Assembly (NCBI RefSeq): GCF_002723835.1 | Contig: NZ_BEWG01000013.1 | Location: forward strand, 61,104 to 125,103 | DNA: 64,000 bases | Direction of reading: 5' to 3' | Source of the DNA: Mycobacterium sp. shizuoka-1 | GTDB taxonomy: Bacteria > Actinomycetota > Actinomycetes > Mycobacteriales > Mycobacteriaceae | Shown: piece after piece, positions 25,117-34,026 of the stretch | Layout of the letters: the number at the start of each line of letters is the position of its first letter | Position numbering within the stretch: position 1 is the first letter of the stretch | The notes under the pieces: generated by a model | Databases searched by the model: none | Told to the model about the DNA's origin: nothing | Seen by the model: only the letters and a program-made list of their open reading frames with translations | Program-made: the position numbers and the translations under genes

Positions 25117-26085
25117 GTGGTGAGCAACCTCGACACCGCTCCACGTGAAGTGCCCTGCAGCGCAAAGCGGTTCGACGATCTCGAGGTGCTGGATCCACGA
25201 GAGGTCCCGCTCGGCGGTCCGCGTGCTCTCCCGGTTCGCCGGACCCTGCCGCAGCGGCAGCGGTCCATGATCGGCGCGTGGTGCTTTGCCGATCACTACG
25301 GCCCGCAGGACGTGCGCCAGTCCGCGGGAATGGACGTGCCGCCCCATCCGCACACCGGCCTGCAGACCGTCAGCTGGTTGTTCCGCGGCGAGATCGAACA
25401 CCGCGACAGTGCCGGCGTGCACCAGATGGTGCGGCCGGGCGAACTGAACCTGATGACCGCCGGGGCCGGGATCTGCCACTCCGAGGTGTCGACGCCCGCG
25501 ACCGCCATCCTGCACGGGGTGCAACTGTGGGTGGCACTGCCCGATGCCGACCGCAACACCGGCCGCGACTTCGATCACTATGTGCCCGAACCGGTTTCGC
25601 GTGACGACAGCACCATCCGGGTGTTCCTCGGCGAGCTGGCGGGTCAGCGCTCGCCGGTGCACACGTTCACCCCGCTGCTAGGCGCCCAGCTCGACCTGGC
25701 CGCCGGAGGCACCGTCGAGCTCGATGTCGATCCGGGATTCGAGCACGGGGTGCTCTCCGACCTCGGCCGGGTCGAGCTGGCCGGCCGGGCACTGGACTCC
25801 GGTCAGCTGGCCTACCTGGGATCAGGGTCGAGCACCCTGCGACTGCACAACCCGGCCGGGATGGCCGCCCGGACCCTGGTGCTGGGCGGGGCACCGTTCG
25901 CCGAAGAACTGCTGATGTGGTGGAACTTCGTCGGGCGCAGCCATGACGAGATCGTCGCCTACCGCCAGCTGTGGCAGGACGGCGATGACAGGTTCGGTGC
26001 CGTGAGCGGGTACACCGGTTCCGTCCCACGGTTGCCGGCACCCATCCTGCCGGCCACCCGCCTGCGGCCACGCCGCCGAACCTGA
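25117..26085 (+). CDS. Pirin-family bicupin
   Basis: A 322-residue pirin. The N-terminal cupin carries the metal ligands in PPHPHTGLQT and GICHSE (His/His/His/Glu set), and a second cupin occupies the C-terminal half. Bacterial pirins include quercetinase-like dioxygenases and stress proteins; which applies is unknown. Two consecutive GTG codons can start the protein; the first was used. The pirin, GNAT, thioesterase and cyclase genes follow one another closely and may be one transcript. Confidence 0.9.
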   Translation: MVSNLDTAPREVPCSAKRFDDLEVLDPREVPLGGPRALPVRRTLPQRQRSMIGAWCFADHYGPQDVRQSAGMDVPPHPHTGLQTVSWLFRGEIEHRDSAGVHQMVRPGELNLMTAGAGICHSEVSTPATAILHGVQLWVALPDADRNTGRDFDHYVPEPVSRDDSTIRVFLGELAGQRSPVHTFTPLLGAQLDLAAGGTVELDVDPGFEHGVLSDLGRVELAGRALDSGQLAYLGSGSSTLRLHNPAGMAARTLVLGGAPFAEELLMWWNFVGRSHDEIVAYRQLWQDGDDRFGAVSGYTGSVPRLPAPILPATRLRPRRRT

Positions 26086-26095
26086 AGGAGTTCTC

Positions 26096-26431
26096 ATGGC
26101 CACCGACAAGACCGGCGCACCGACCACCGTCACCGCCGGCACCGACCGCTTCACGATTGCGGTGGACGGTCAGCAGGTCGGCCTGCTCGCCTTCGTCGAC
26201 CACGACGGCCGGCGGATCTTCCACCACACCGAAGTCGACGACGCGTTCGAGGGGCGCGGACTGGCGAGCATCCTGGTGTCCGAAGCGCTGACCGCCACCC
26301 GCGACGCCGGGCTGCGGATCGTGGCGGTGTGCCCGATGGTGGCCAACTACCTCGACAAACATCACGATTTCGACGACGCCGTGGATCCGGTGACCGCCGA
26401 CGCCGAGCGTCTCGTGGCGCACGGCGGGTGA
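26096..26431 (+). CDS. Small GNAT-type N-acetyltransferase (YjdJ-like)
   Basis: A 111-residue single-domain acetyltransferase of the small YjdJ/NATD1 group: HHTEVDDAFEGRGLASILV contains the acetyl-CoA pyrophosphate loop (EGRGLA), and VCPMVANYL is the conserved Cys-containing strand. AAGGAG 6 bases before ATG. It follows pirin by 10 bases. Substrate unknown. Confidence 0.9.
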   Translation: MATDKTGAPTTVTAGTDRFTIAVDGQQVGLLAFVDHDGRRIFHHTEVDDAFEGRGLASILVSEALTATRDAGLRIVAVCPMVANYLDKHHDFDDAVDPVTADAERLVAHGG

Positions 26432-26461
26432 GCCGCGGCGCCGGCGCTATCGTGTGAGGTC

Positions 26462-27295
26462 GTGGCGGACTCCGGCAACGAGCACTCATCGCTGGCCTAC
26501 TTCGTGTGCGACGGCGACATCCTGCTGCCCGACCCGGTCAGCCAGGGACCCTGGGGGCCGACGATCAGCGGCCACGTCATCGGCGGGGTGCTGGCCCGCG
26601 CGCTGGAGCGCGCCGGGCACAGCGAGGGCTTCCAACCGGCCCGGGTGACCGTCGACCTGCTGCGGCCCACCGCGATCGCGCCGATGGAGGTGCGCGCATC
26701 GGTGCAACGGGAAGGCCGCCGGATCCGGCTGGTCGACGCCGAGGTGGTGCAGGACGACGTCGTGGTGTCCCGCGCCAGCGGGGTGTTCCTGCGGCGCGGG
26801 GAACAGCACACCGGTGACATCTGGACCTCCGACATCCAGATGCCGCCGATGCCGCCAGACCCGGGCCCGCTGCCCGACGACCTGCCGATGTTCGTCTGGG
26901 GTTATGGCGGCCACGGCTCCACCGGCGGGGCGTTCGGCTTCGCCGAGTGGCACGAGCACGGCCCCAAGCACATCTGGATTCGCCAGCGCCGGCCCCTGGT
27001 CGCCGGCGAGGCGTTGAGCCCGTTCGTCGAGGCGACCATGGCCGCTGACGCGACCAGTGCCCTGACTCATTGGGGGACAACGGGTTTGCAGTATATCAAC
27101 GTCGACTACACGCTGAGCCTGAGCCGGCTGCCGCAGGGTCCGAACATCGGGATGGCGGCGGTGGTGCACAGCAGCCACGACGGTATCGCCTCGGGGTCGG
27201 CGGCCGTCTTCGACGAGTACGGACCGATCGGCAACGCGATGGCGGTGGCGCTGGTGAATCCGGCGGAATCGTTCCGCCCGGGCGGGATGCGGTAG
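26462..27295 (+). CDS. Acyl-CoA thioesterase family protein (double hotdog)
   Basis: A 277-residue protein with two hotdog halves, as in the TesB-like thioesterases of actinobacteria. GPTISGHVIGGVLARALE corresponds to the first long hotdog helix, and the second half ends with a Gln/Asn/Asp-containing strand (LQYINVDYTLSLSR). It likely hydrolyses a fatty or aromatic acyl-CoA. GTG start. Eight bases separate it from the cyclase gene. Confidence 0.82.
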   Translation: MADSGNEHSSLAYFVCDGDILLPDPVSQGPWGPTISGHVIGGVLARALERAGHSEGFQPARVTVDLLRPTAIAPMEVRASVQREGRRIRLVDAEVVQDDVVVSRASGVFLRRGEQHTGDIWTSDIQMPPMPPDPGPLPDDLPMFVWGYGGHGSTGGAFGFAEWHEHGPKHIWIRQRRPLVAGEALSPFVEATMAADATSALTHWGTTGLQYINVDYTLSLSRLPQGPNIGMAAVVHSSHDGIASGSAAVFDEYGPIGNAMAVALVNPAESFRPGGMR

Positions 27296-27303
27296 GAGAG
27301 CAG

Positions 27304-28077
27304 ATGAGACGGTTCGTCGACATCTCGGTCCCGTTGCAGGCCGGCATCGCCTCGGACCCGCCCGGGCACCTGCCGGAGATCGACTACTACGACCACCGGC
27401 AGACCGCCGCCGAGGTGGTGTCGTTCTTCCCCGGCGCGACCGTCGACGATCTACCCGACGGCGAGGGCTGGGCGATCGAGCGAGTCCGGATCACCACCCA
27501 CAACGGCACCCACCTGGACGCCCCCTACCACTACGCGTCGACGATGGACGGCGGCCACCGCGCCATCACCATCGACGAGGTGCCCCTGGAATGGTGCCTG
27601 CAGCCGGCGGTCAAGCTCGACTTCCGGCACTTCCCGGACGGCTACGTGGTCACCGCCGCCGATGTCGAACAGGAGTTGGCCCGTATCGGCCACACCCTCT
27701 CCCCGCTGGAGATCGTGCTGGTCAACACCAGCGCCGGCGTGCGATACGGGCAGCCCGACTATGTCGGGAAGGGCTGCGGCATGGGCCGCGACGCCACCCT
27801 CTACCTGCTCGAGCGAGGGGTGCGGCTGACCGGGACAGACGCGTGGAGCTGGGACGCGCCGTTCTCCTACACCGCGCAGCGCTACGCCCGCGACCACGAC
27901 GCGTCGATCATCTGGGAGGGCCACCGCGCGGGCCGGACCATCGGCTACTCCCACATCGAGAAGCTCCACAATCTGGAGTCGTTGCCGCCCAGCGGTTTCG
28001 AGGTGTCCTGCTTTCCGGTGAAGGTGCACGCCGCGTCGGCGGGGTGGACCCGCGCGGTCGCCATCTTCGACGACTGA
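27304..28077 (+). CDS. Cyclase/kynurenine-formamidase-like hydrolase
   Basis: A 257-residue metal-dependent hydrolase of the cyclase family (PF04199). The signature HNGTHLDAPYH places metal ligands at His66, His70, Asp72 and His76. Members hydrolyse N-formylkynurenine, isatin or polyketide intermediates. ATG at 27304 has GGAGAG 4 bases upstream. Adjacent to the thioesterase, which suggests aromatic or ring-opening catabolism, unproven. Confidence 0.9.
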   Translation: MRRFVDISVPLQAGIASDPPGHLPEIDYYDHRQTAAEVVSFFPGATVDDLPDGEGWAIERVRITTHNGTHLDAPYHYASTMDGGHRAITIDEVPLEWCLQPAVKLDFRHFPDGYVVTAADVEQELARIGHTLSPLEIVLVNTSAGVRYGQPDYVGKGCGMGRDATLYLLERGVRLTGTDAWSWDAPFSYTAQRYARDHDASIIWEGHRAGRTIGYSHIEKLHNLESLPPSGFEVSCFPVKVHAASAGWTRAVAIFDD

Positions 28078-28096
28078 CGGCGGTCCCCAAGGCCCG

Positions 28097-28369
28097 CTAG
28101 GGCCAGAACCCGCCCACCGGCGGACCGCCACCAGGGGGCGACTGGTTCTGCAGGATGCCCAGGCAGGTACCCACCGATTTGCCGGGGATACAAGGGATTC
28201 CGCCTACGCTCGGCACGCCGTTGGCCACGAAGCACCGGCCGGTGATCGGGTCGGCCAGGTGCCCGGTCGGGCAGGCACTGGCGGGTGCGGCGACGACGAT
28301 CGGGGCGGCGACGAACAGTGCACCGCACGCGGCGGCCAGCAGTGTCCTGGAAATCGCCCGCACAACCAT
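28097..28369 (-). CDS. Small secreted cysteine-containing protein
   Basis: A 90-residue protein with a signal peptide (residues 1-32, cleavage after ASA). The short mature chain has four cysteines and a Gly/Pro-rich C-terminus (PPGGGPPVGGFWP). It resembles small exported mycobacterial proteins with no known role. It starts 10 bases after the DUF2071 gene and is the distal gene of the nitrilase run. No strong Shine-Dalgarno before the ATG. Confidence 0.72.
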   Translation of the reverse strand: MVVRAISRTLLAAACGALFVAAPIVVAAPASACPTGHLADPITGRCFVANGVPSVGGIPCIPGKSVGTCLGILQNQSPPGGGPPVGGFWP

Positions 28370-28379
28370 CTGGGTGAGC

Positions 28380-29129
28380 TTACTGCGAGACCGCTCCCTC
28401 GGCGACCACGTTCGGCCGGCCGAACCGGGTCCGCGTGCCGGGGGAGTAGAGCACCCGCAGCGGGTCCCCGGCGGTGCGGACCCCGGCCGCGGCGACCAGT
28501 TCGTCGTCCAGCTCGAGCAGCTGCGCCGACTGCAGCGGCCACCGCTCGTGTTCGTTGGGGACCCACCAGGTGCGCCCGGCCTTGCGGGTGTGCGCACCCC
28601 AGCGTGCGGTCAGCCAGATCTCCAGTGGGGTGGGTTCGACCGGAGCGCCGACCCGCACCGCGACCCGGCTGCGCAGACCACGGTGCGGCCAGCGCCGCAC
28701 ACTGTCGTAGGTGATGTCCGCCCCGGCACGGGTGATCCGCATCCGCGCCCAGCTGTAGGGCACTCCCAGCGTCGCCCGAACGGCGGGAACCACGGCCAGC
28801 CGGGCCGTCTCCAGCGACCGGAACAGCACGCCGTGGCGCCCGGCGTCGTCGATGGAGTACAACCGCACGTTGGTCTCCGCGAACGTGCCGAAGTACGGCA
28901 GCGCCGCGGTCGTAGCCAGGGCGGTGTGGCCCATCCGGAACGGGATCAGCCCTACGTAGGTCAGCGGACCGAACACGTCCGGGCGGGTGCCCGGCGGGTA
29001 CAGGTGGGCGACGTCATCGGGGCGCACCGGCCAGTGCACGAAGGTCAGGTCCAGCCAGCTCTGGTCGATCCAGGTCCGGCCGGCCAGCGGCGGGGCGTCG
29101 ACCGGGTAGCCCGCGAGCGGGTCGCCCAC
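28380..29129 (-). CDS. DUF2071 (YqjF-like) protein
   Basis: A 249-residue protein of the YqjF/DUF2071 family, recognised by DLTFVHWPVRPDDVAHLYPPG at the start and LTYVGLIPFRM, ETNVRLY and the GVLFRSLE segment. The fold is acetoacetate-decarboxylase-like but family function is unknown. GTG start, 3 bases after the permease stop, so co-translated with it. Confidence 0.85.
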   Translation of the reverse strand: MGDPLAGYPVDAPPLAGRTWIDQSWLDLTFVHWPVRPDDVAHLYPPGTRPDVFGPLTYVGLIPFRMGHTALATTAALPYFGTFAETNVRLYSIDDAGRHGVLFRSLETARLAVVPAVRATLGVPYSWARMRITRAGADITYDSVRRWPHRGLRSRVAVRVGAPVEPTPLEIWLTARWGAHTRKAGRTWWVPNEHERWPLQSAQLLELDDELVAAAGVRTAGDPLRVLYSPGTRTRFGRPNVVAEGAVSQ

Positions 29130-29132
29130 CGG

Positions 29133-30476
29133 TTACTCGTAGTCCAGGTCGAGCACCGGGGTGGGCCGCCGGAAACCGTGGGTGACGACCAGCAACCACA
29201 CGAATCCGATTGCCAGCCAGATCAATCCGATCGTGAGCGCGGTACCCGACAGGCTTGTCCACAACCACGCGGTGAGCAGGAAGCCGATCAGCGGAGCGAT
29301 CACGTTGAGCACGATGTTGCGTTCCCGCATGTCGACGAAGTAGTGCTTGATCACCGACAGGTTCACCACCGAGAAGGCCACCAGCGCGCCGAAGCTGACC
29401 ACCGAGGCGAGGATCGCCAGGTCGATCCAGATCGCGAGCAGCGAGATGGCGCTGACGGTCAGGATGGCATAGACGGGTGTGCTGAACTTGGCCGACACAT
29501 GCCCGAACACCTTGCGCGGCAGGATGCCGTCGCGGCCCATCGCGTACAGGATGCGGGCCACCGACGCCTGCGAGGTCAACGCCGATCCGAGCGCACCGGC
29601 CACGTAGGCCGCGGTGAAGAACGTGTTGACGAACGCGCCGCCGGCGGCCACCATCACGTCGGTCGAACCGGTGTCCACGTCGGCGAACGTGTTGGACGGG
29701 AACACCAACTGCGACACGTAGGACAGCAGGATGAAGATGATCCCCGAGACGATGGTCGCGATCATGATGGCCTGCGGGACGGTGCGCCGGGCGTCGCGCG
29801 CCTCCTCCGACAGCGTGGAGACCGCGTCGAAGCCGAGGAACGACAGGCACAGAATTGCCGCACCGGCCAGGATGGGGCTCAGGCCGCCGGCGGTGCCGTC
29901 GCCGGTGAAGGGCGCCAGCAGGTCGACGTTGCCATAGCCGGTGGTCTTGGCGACCGCGAGGGCGACGAACACCACGATGAAGATCGCCTGGATCGCGATG
30001 ATCAGGAAGTTCGCCCGGGCGACGGACACGATGCCGACGATGTTGAGCACCGTGACGATCGCGATCGAGACCAGCACGATGACCCACGCCGGCAACGCGG
30101 GCAGCGCCGCGTTCAGGTAGAGCCCGATGACCAGATAGTTCAGCATCGGCAGGAACAGATAGTCCAGCAGCAGCGACCATCCGGCCAGGAAGCCGACCGG
30201 TGCCCCGAAGGTGCGCTGGGTGTAGGTGTAGGCCGAACCGGCGACGGGGATCGCCGCCGCCATCCGCGCGTAGGACAGCGCGGTGAACACCATCGTGATG
30301 AGCGTGACGATGTAGGCCAGTGGCAGTCGGCCACCCGAGGTTTCGGTGACGATGCCGTAGGTGGTGAACACCGTCAGCGGCACCATGTACACCAGGCCGA
30401 ACAGCACGAGCGACGGCAGCCCCAGCGCCCGTTTCAGGTGGCCCTCGTGCGGGCCGGTGATGAATTCCGCGGTCAT
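29133..30476 (-). CDS. APC-superfamily amino acid/amine permease
   Basis: A 447-residue integral membrane protein with 12 predicted helices. VLFGLVYMVPLTVFTTYGIV in helix 1 and the FLGFDAVSTLSEEARDARR loop after helix 6 mark it as an APC-type importer. It lies in a run with nitrilase and amidohydrolase genes, so it probably imports an amide, amine or amino acid used by them. ATG at 30476; the upstream in-frame extension overlaps the amidohydrolase and was rejected. Confidence 0.92.
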   Translation of the reverse strand: MTAEFITGPHEGHLKRALGLPSLVLFGLVYMVPLTVFTTYGIVTETSGGRLPLAYIVTLITMVFTALSYARMAAAIPVAGSAYTYTQRTFGAPVGFLAGWSLLLDYLFLPMLNYLVIGLYLNAALPALPAWVIVLVSIAIVTVLNIVGIVSVARANFLIIAIQAIFIVVFVALAVAKTTGYGNVDLLAPFTGDGTAGGLSPILAGAAILCLSFLGFDAVSTLSEEARDARRTVPQAIMIATIVSGIIFILLSYVSQLVFPSNTFADVDTGSTDVMVAAGGAFVNTFFTAAYVAGALGSALTSQASVARILYAMGRDGILPRKVFGHVSAKFSTPVYAILTVSAISLLAIWIDLAILASVVSFGALVAFSVVNLSVIKHYFVDMRERNIVLNVIAPLIGFLLTAWLWTSLSGTALTIGLIWLAIGFVWLLVVTHGFRRPTPVLDLDYE

Positions 30477-30490
30477 GGTCGTCGTACCCT

Positions 30491-32107
30491 TCAGTCGTTG
30501 GCCCGGTAGGCCTGCGCACCGCGCAGATAGGTGGCGCGGATGCCCACGCCCGGCAGTTCCAGCGGTGGGGTGTCCCGCGGATCGTGGTCGAGCCACACCA
30601 GGTCGGCACTGGCGCCGGTCGTGATGCGTCCCCACGTGTCTTGCGCAAACGCCTGATAGGCGACTGCGCCGGTGTAGGACGACAGCGCCCGCTCGATCGG
30701 CACGATCTCGTGTGGCGTCCACCCTCCCTTCGGCTGGCCTTCGGAGGTGAGCCGCGACGTCGCCACGGCGATGCCATCCAATGGGGCACCGGAGGACACC
30801 GGCCAGTCCGAGCCGAACGCGAGCGCGGCACCGGATCGGTTCAGCGTCTGCAGCTGGTACTGCCGGTCGCTGCGTTCCACGCCGAGGCGGGGGATGGTCA
30901 GCACCGTCATCAGCGCATCCATCTGCGCCCACAGCGGTTGCATGTTGGGGATCACCCCCAGCGCGGCGAACCGCCCGATGTCGGTCTCGTCGACCAGCTG
31001 GACGTGCGCGATCACCGGTCGGCGATCACGAGATCCGTTGCGCTGCTGCACGTATTCGATGGCGTCGAGGGCCTGGCGGACGGCGGCGTCACCGATGGCG
31101 TGGATGTGGATCTGCAGGCCGAGCTCGTCGACGCGACGGGCGGCCTCGGCCAGCGAGTCGCCCTCCCAGTTCTGCATGCCGTGGTCATGCATTCCAGAGC
31201 AGTACGGGGCCAGCAGCGCGCCGGTCTCGTTCTCCACGACGCCGTCGGCGAAGAATTTGACCGTGTTCGCGGTCAGCAGCGGCGATCCTGCCTCCTCGAC
31301 CGCCCGCCGCGAGGCGGCGAATTGCGTGATCTGCGAATCGAAATGGCGCGGGTCGGCGTACAGCGCCAGGTTGAACCGCATCCGCAACGCGTCCTGGCGA
31401 GCGGCAGCGACATAGGTCGCGACATCGCCGGGCTCGACCCAGGCGTCCTGTACCCAGGTGACACCCCGGGCCAGGAAGTAGTCCGCCGCGGTGCCGAGGG
31501 CCTCGATGCGCTGGCGCTCGTCGCGGGGCGGCATCACGTTCATCACCAGATCGGTTGCGCCCCATTCCCGTAACGTGCCAAGGACGGATCCGTCGGACCG
31601 GTGTGGGATCTCGCCGAGCACCGGGTCGGGGGTGTCCGCGGTGATCCCGGCGCGTTCGATGGCCGCGGTGTTGCACCACACCGTGTGGTAGTCCCAGGCC
31701 CGCAACACCACCGGGCGGTCCGGCACCGCGGCATCAAGCCACGTGGCGTCGAACAGACCGCCGGGGGCCAGGCTGCCGTCGTAGGAGGCGCCGACGATCC
31801 ACTCCTCGTCGGGGTGCTCTTCGGCGTAGATCTTGACCGCGGTGACGATCTCGTCGACCGTGCCGCAGCCACGCACGGCGGGGCCGACCGACTCCAGGCC
31901 ACCGTAGAGCGGATGGGCGTGGCCGTCACCGAATGACGGCATCAGGAATCCACCGTCGAGATCGACTTGCTCGCAGTCGATTCCGGCGGCCAGCTCCCGG
32001 GCTTCGTCCCCCAGCGCGCGCACCAGGCCGTCGGTGACGAGCAGGGCGTCGGCGTCGGTGCCGGTTCCGGTCCACACCACCCCGTTGGTGAACAGCGTGG
32101 AGCTCAT
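30491..32107 (-). CDS. YtcJ-like amidohydrolase
   Basis: A 538-residue metal-dependent amidohydrolase of the YtcJ/Amidohydro_3 group. GDGHAH (His63, His65), IHIHAIGDAAVRQALDAIE in the middle and AFGSDWPVS near the end carry the metal ligands. Cytosolic. Substrates of this group are poorly known. ATG overlaps the nitrilase stop (ATGA), a strong sign they act on the same compound or in sequence. Confidence 0.9.
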   Translation of the reverse strand: MSSTLFTNGVVWTGTGTDADALLVTDGLVRALGDEARELAAGIDCEQVDLDGGFLMPSFGDGHAHPLYGGLESVGPAVRGCGTVDEIVTAVKIYAEEHPDEEWIVGASYDGSLAPGGLFDATWLDAAVPDRPVVLRAWDYHTVWCNTAAIERAGITADTPDPVLGEIPHRSDGSVLGTLREWGATDLVMNVMPPRDERQRIEALGTAADYFLARGVTWVQDAWVEPGDVATYVAAARQDALRMRFNLALYADPRHFDSQITQFAASRRAVEEAGSPLLTANTVKFFADGVVENETGALLAPYCSGMHDHGMQNWEGDSLAEAARRVDELGLQIHIHAIGDAAVRQALDAIEYVQQRNGSRDRRPVIAHVQLVDETDIGRFAALGVIPNMQPLWAQMDALMTVLTIPRLGVERSDRQYQLQTLNRSGAALAFGSDWPVSSGAPLDGIAVATSRLTSEGQPKGGWTPHEIVPIERALSSYTGAVAYQAFAQDTWGRITTGASADLVWLDHDPRDTPPLELPGVGIRATYLRGAQAYRAND

Positions 32108-33087
32108 TTCACCACCGCCGTCGCGGCATGACCGGCGCCGTAGGGCTCGCCGGTGACGACCGGCCGGGTCAGCGCGGCGTAGGTGTCGGGGCGGCGGGTG
32201 AGCAGGAACGGGAACAGCTCCAGCCAGTCGCGGCGCTGGTCGAGATCGAGATCGGCGACCAGCACGGCCTCCTCGTCGCGGGGCGCCTGAACCAGGACGC
32301 GGCCGTAGGGATCGGAGATGAACGAGGAGCCGTAGAAGTTCACCTTGCCCTCGTCACCGACCCGGTTGGGCACCACCATGAACAGACCGCTGTTGATGCC
32401 GTTGGCGACGATCACCTGCTGCCACAGCGGCCGGGTGTCGAAGTCCGGGAAGACCGGTTCAGAGCCGATGGCGGTGGGGTAGACGACGATCTCGGCACCG
32501 GCCAGCGAGTAGGACCGGGCGACCTCGGGGAACCATTCGTCCCAGCAGGTCGGCATGCCGATGCGCGCGTCGAGGCCGGCGGGCGCATAGACCGGGTAAG
32601 GCTCGGCGTCGGGCCCGGGCCGGAAGTAGGTGTCCTCGTAGTACCCCGCCGAGATCGGGATGTGCAGCTTGCGGGTGCGCCCGACGAGCTCGCCGGCGGG
32701 GGAGACCAGGATCGCGGTGTTGTAGCCCAACCGGTCGGGATCGCCGGGTGCCCGCTCGTAGAGCGAGGCGTGCACGAAGATCCCGTGGGTCCGGGCGGCG
32801 TCGGCGGCCAGCTCGAAGGTCGGCCCGTTCGCCAGCTCCTCGGCCAGCGCTGCGGGGTTGGCCCCGGCCGGGGTGTCGGCGGGATAGCGCAGCAGGGTGA
32901 TCTCGGGCAGGAAGACCACCGCGGCGCCTTCGGCGGCCGCGCGGTCGATACCGGACCGCAGCGCGGTGACGAGTTCGCCACGGTCCGGGCGCCAGCGGTG
33001 CTGGACCAGACCGACCCGCAACGGGGCGCGGTGGGACGGGCCCGAGCGGGACAGCGGCTCGGGTGCAGACGCGGTCAGGGTGATCAT
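32104..33087 (-). CDS. Carbon-nitrogen hydrolase (nitrilase superfamily, carbamoylputrescine amidase-like)
   Basis: A 327-residue nitrilase-superfamily enzyme with triad Glu62 (LPE), Lys140 (RKLHIP) and Cys181 (PTCWDEWFPE). The CWDEWFPE pattern is that of N-carbamoylputrescine amidase-like members, which release ammonia and CO2 from N-carbamoyl amines. About 25 extra residues precede the first strand. First gene of a five-gene run, starting 8 bases from a palindromic operator that faces a TetR. Confidence 0.9.
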   Translation of the reverse strand: MITLTASAPEPLSRSGPSHRAPLRVGLVQHRWRPDRGELVTALRSGIDRAAAEGAAVVFLPEITLLRYPADTPAGANPAALAEELANGPTFELAADAARTHGIFVHASLYERAPGDPDRLGYNTAILVSPAGELVGRTRKLHIPISAGYYEDTYFRPGPDAEPYPVYAPAGLDARIGMPTCWDEWFPEVARSYSLAGAEIVVYPTAIGSEPVFPDFDTRPLWQQVIVANGINSGLFMVVPNRVGDEGKVNFYGSSFISDPYGRVLVQAPRDEEAVLVADLDLDQRRDWLELFPFLLTRRPDTYAALTRPVVTGEPYGAGHAATAVVK

Positions 33088-33094
33088 CCGACTC

Positions 33095-33119
33095 CTAAAA
33101 CGAATGTGTTTCGTTTTAG
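33095..33119. promoter_or_regulatory. Palindromic operator between nitrilase operon and TetR
   Basis: Arms CTAAAACGAA (33095-33104) and TTCGTTTTAG (33110-33119) are perfectly complementary around a 5-base centre. The site lies directly beside the nitrilase start and 46 bases before the TetR start, as expected for a TetR-type operator controlling both directions. Confidence 0.75.
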
Positions 33120-33164
33120 TGTGAACTGGCTCATAATTCTTCGCAAGAGGAAGAGGAGACTCTC

Positions 33165-33821
33165 ATGGGCCGGCCGCCGACACCGCTGTTGTCCACCGAC
33201 CGGATCGCGTCCGCCGCCATGGACCTGGTCACCACCACCGGCGGCTTCACGATGCCGGACCTGGCACGAAAGCTCCAGGTCAGCCCCTCCTCGCTGTACA
33301 ACCACGTGACCGGGCGCGACCAGATCGTCGAGCTGCTCCGCGAGCGCGCGATGTCGGAGGTGCAACTCCCCGAGGACCAGCCTTCTCGCCCGTGGGCCGA
33401 CGTGGTCGCCGACATCTTGCGGTCCTACCGGCGTAGCTATGCGCGCTATCCCCGGCTGATTCCGCTGCTGACCGCGTACGCCGTGAACAGCAGCCACGCC
33501 ATCCGGATGTACAACGTGCTGGCGGTGACGCTGCGCCGGGCCGGGTTCGACGCCGCCGACACGCTGCGTGCGATCACCTTGATGGACTGCTTCGTGCTGG
33601 GGTCGGCGCTGGACCTGGCCGCGCCCGAAGAGCCGTGGGAATCCGGGGCCGAAGTCGGCCCGGAGCTGGCGGCGGCGCTGGCCACCGGCGGGCCCAAACC
33701 CGGACGGGCCGACGACGCGTTCGAGTTCGGGTTGGCGGTGCTGCTGCGCGGACTCACACCAGATAGATCACGAGCACCGACACCCCCAGCACCACCAGCC
33801 AGGCGTCGGTCGCAATCTTGA
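33165..33821 (+). CDS. TetR-family regulator of the nitrilase operon
   Basis: A 218-residue TetR protein; FTMPDLARKLQVSPSSLYNH at residues 28-47 is the HTH, and the C-terminal half resembles TetR_C domains. GAGGAG lies upstream of ATG. Its last about 22 codons overlap the 3-prime end of the convergent COX4-like gene, giving a low-complexity Pro/Arg-rich tail that is probably a by-product of reading the opposite gene. The adjacent palindrome is the likely target. Confidence 0.92.
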   Translation: MGRPPTPLLSTDRIASAAMDLVTTTGGFTMPDLARKLQVSPSSLYNHVTGRDQIVELLRERAMSEVQLPEDQPSRPWADVVADILRSYRRSYARYPRLIPLLTAYAVNSSHAIRMYNVLAVTLRRAGFDAADTLRAITLMDCFVLGSALDLAAPEEPWESGAEVGPELAAALATGGPKPGRADDAFEFGLAVLLRGLTPDRSRAPTPPAPPARRRSQS

Positions 33822-34023
33822 GCCAGCCCGGCCCGGCCCTGACCTCCATGAAGTGTCGAATGATCAGGCGCGCCTTGACGAGTGCGAGGGCGAGCACCAC
33901 ACCCGTCACCGCCACGCTGGCCGAAGCCACCCCCCGGGAATGCGCCGGGGCAAGCCACCCCGATCCGACCGTGATGACCACCAGCACCAGCCAGGTCCAC
34001 GTGATCGTCCGCGTGTTGGTCAT
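33754..34023 (-). CDS. Cytochrome c oxidase subunit IV-like small membrane protein
   Basis: An 89-residue, three-helix protein of the prokaryotic cytochrome c oxidase subunit IV (COX4_pro) type: SAVTGVVLALALVKARLIIRHFMEVR-like central region with the conserved KARLIIRHFME stretch. It begins 3 bases after the COX3-like stop. No oxidase catalytic subunit lies nearby. Its 3-prime end overlaps the convergent TetR gene by 68 bases. Confidence 0.87.
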   Translation of the reverse strand: MTNTRTITWTWLVLVVITVGSGWLAPAHSRGVASASVAVTGVVLALALVKARLIIRHFMEVRAGPGWLKIATDAWLVVLGVSVLVIYLV

Positions 34024-34026
34024 CGG

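Noticed and set aside
28155..30509. 784-codon open frame on the plus strand opposite the permease and DUF2071 genes
   Set aside because: Composition is extreme (Arg, Asp, His, Gln) and it crosses three well-supported genes on the other strand. It is a GC-skew artefact.
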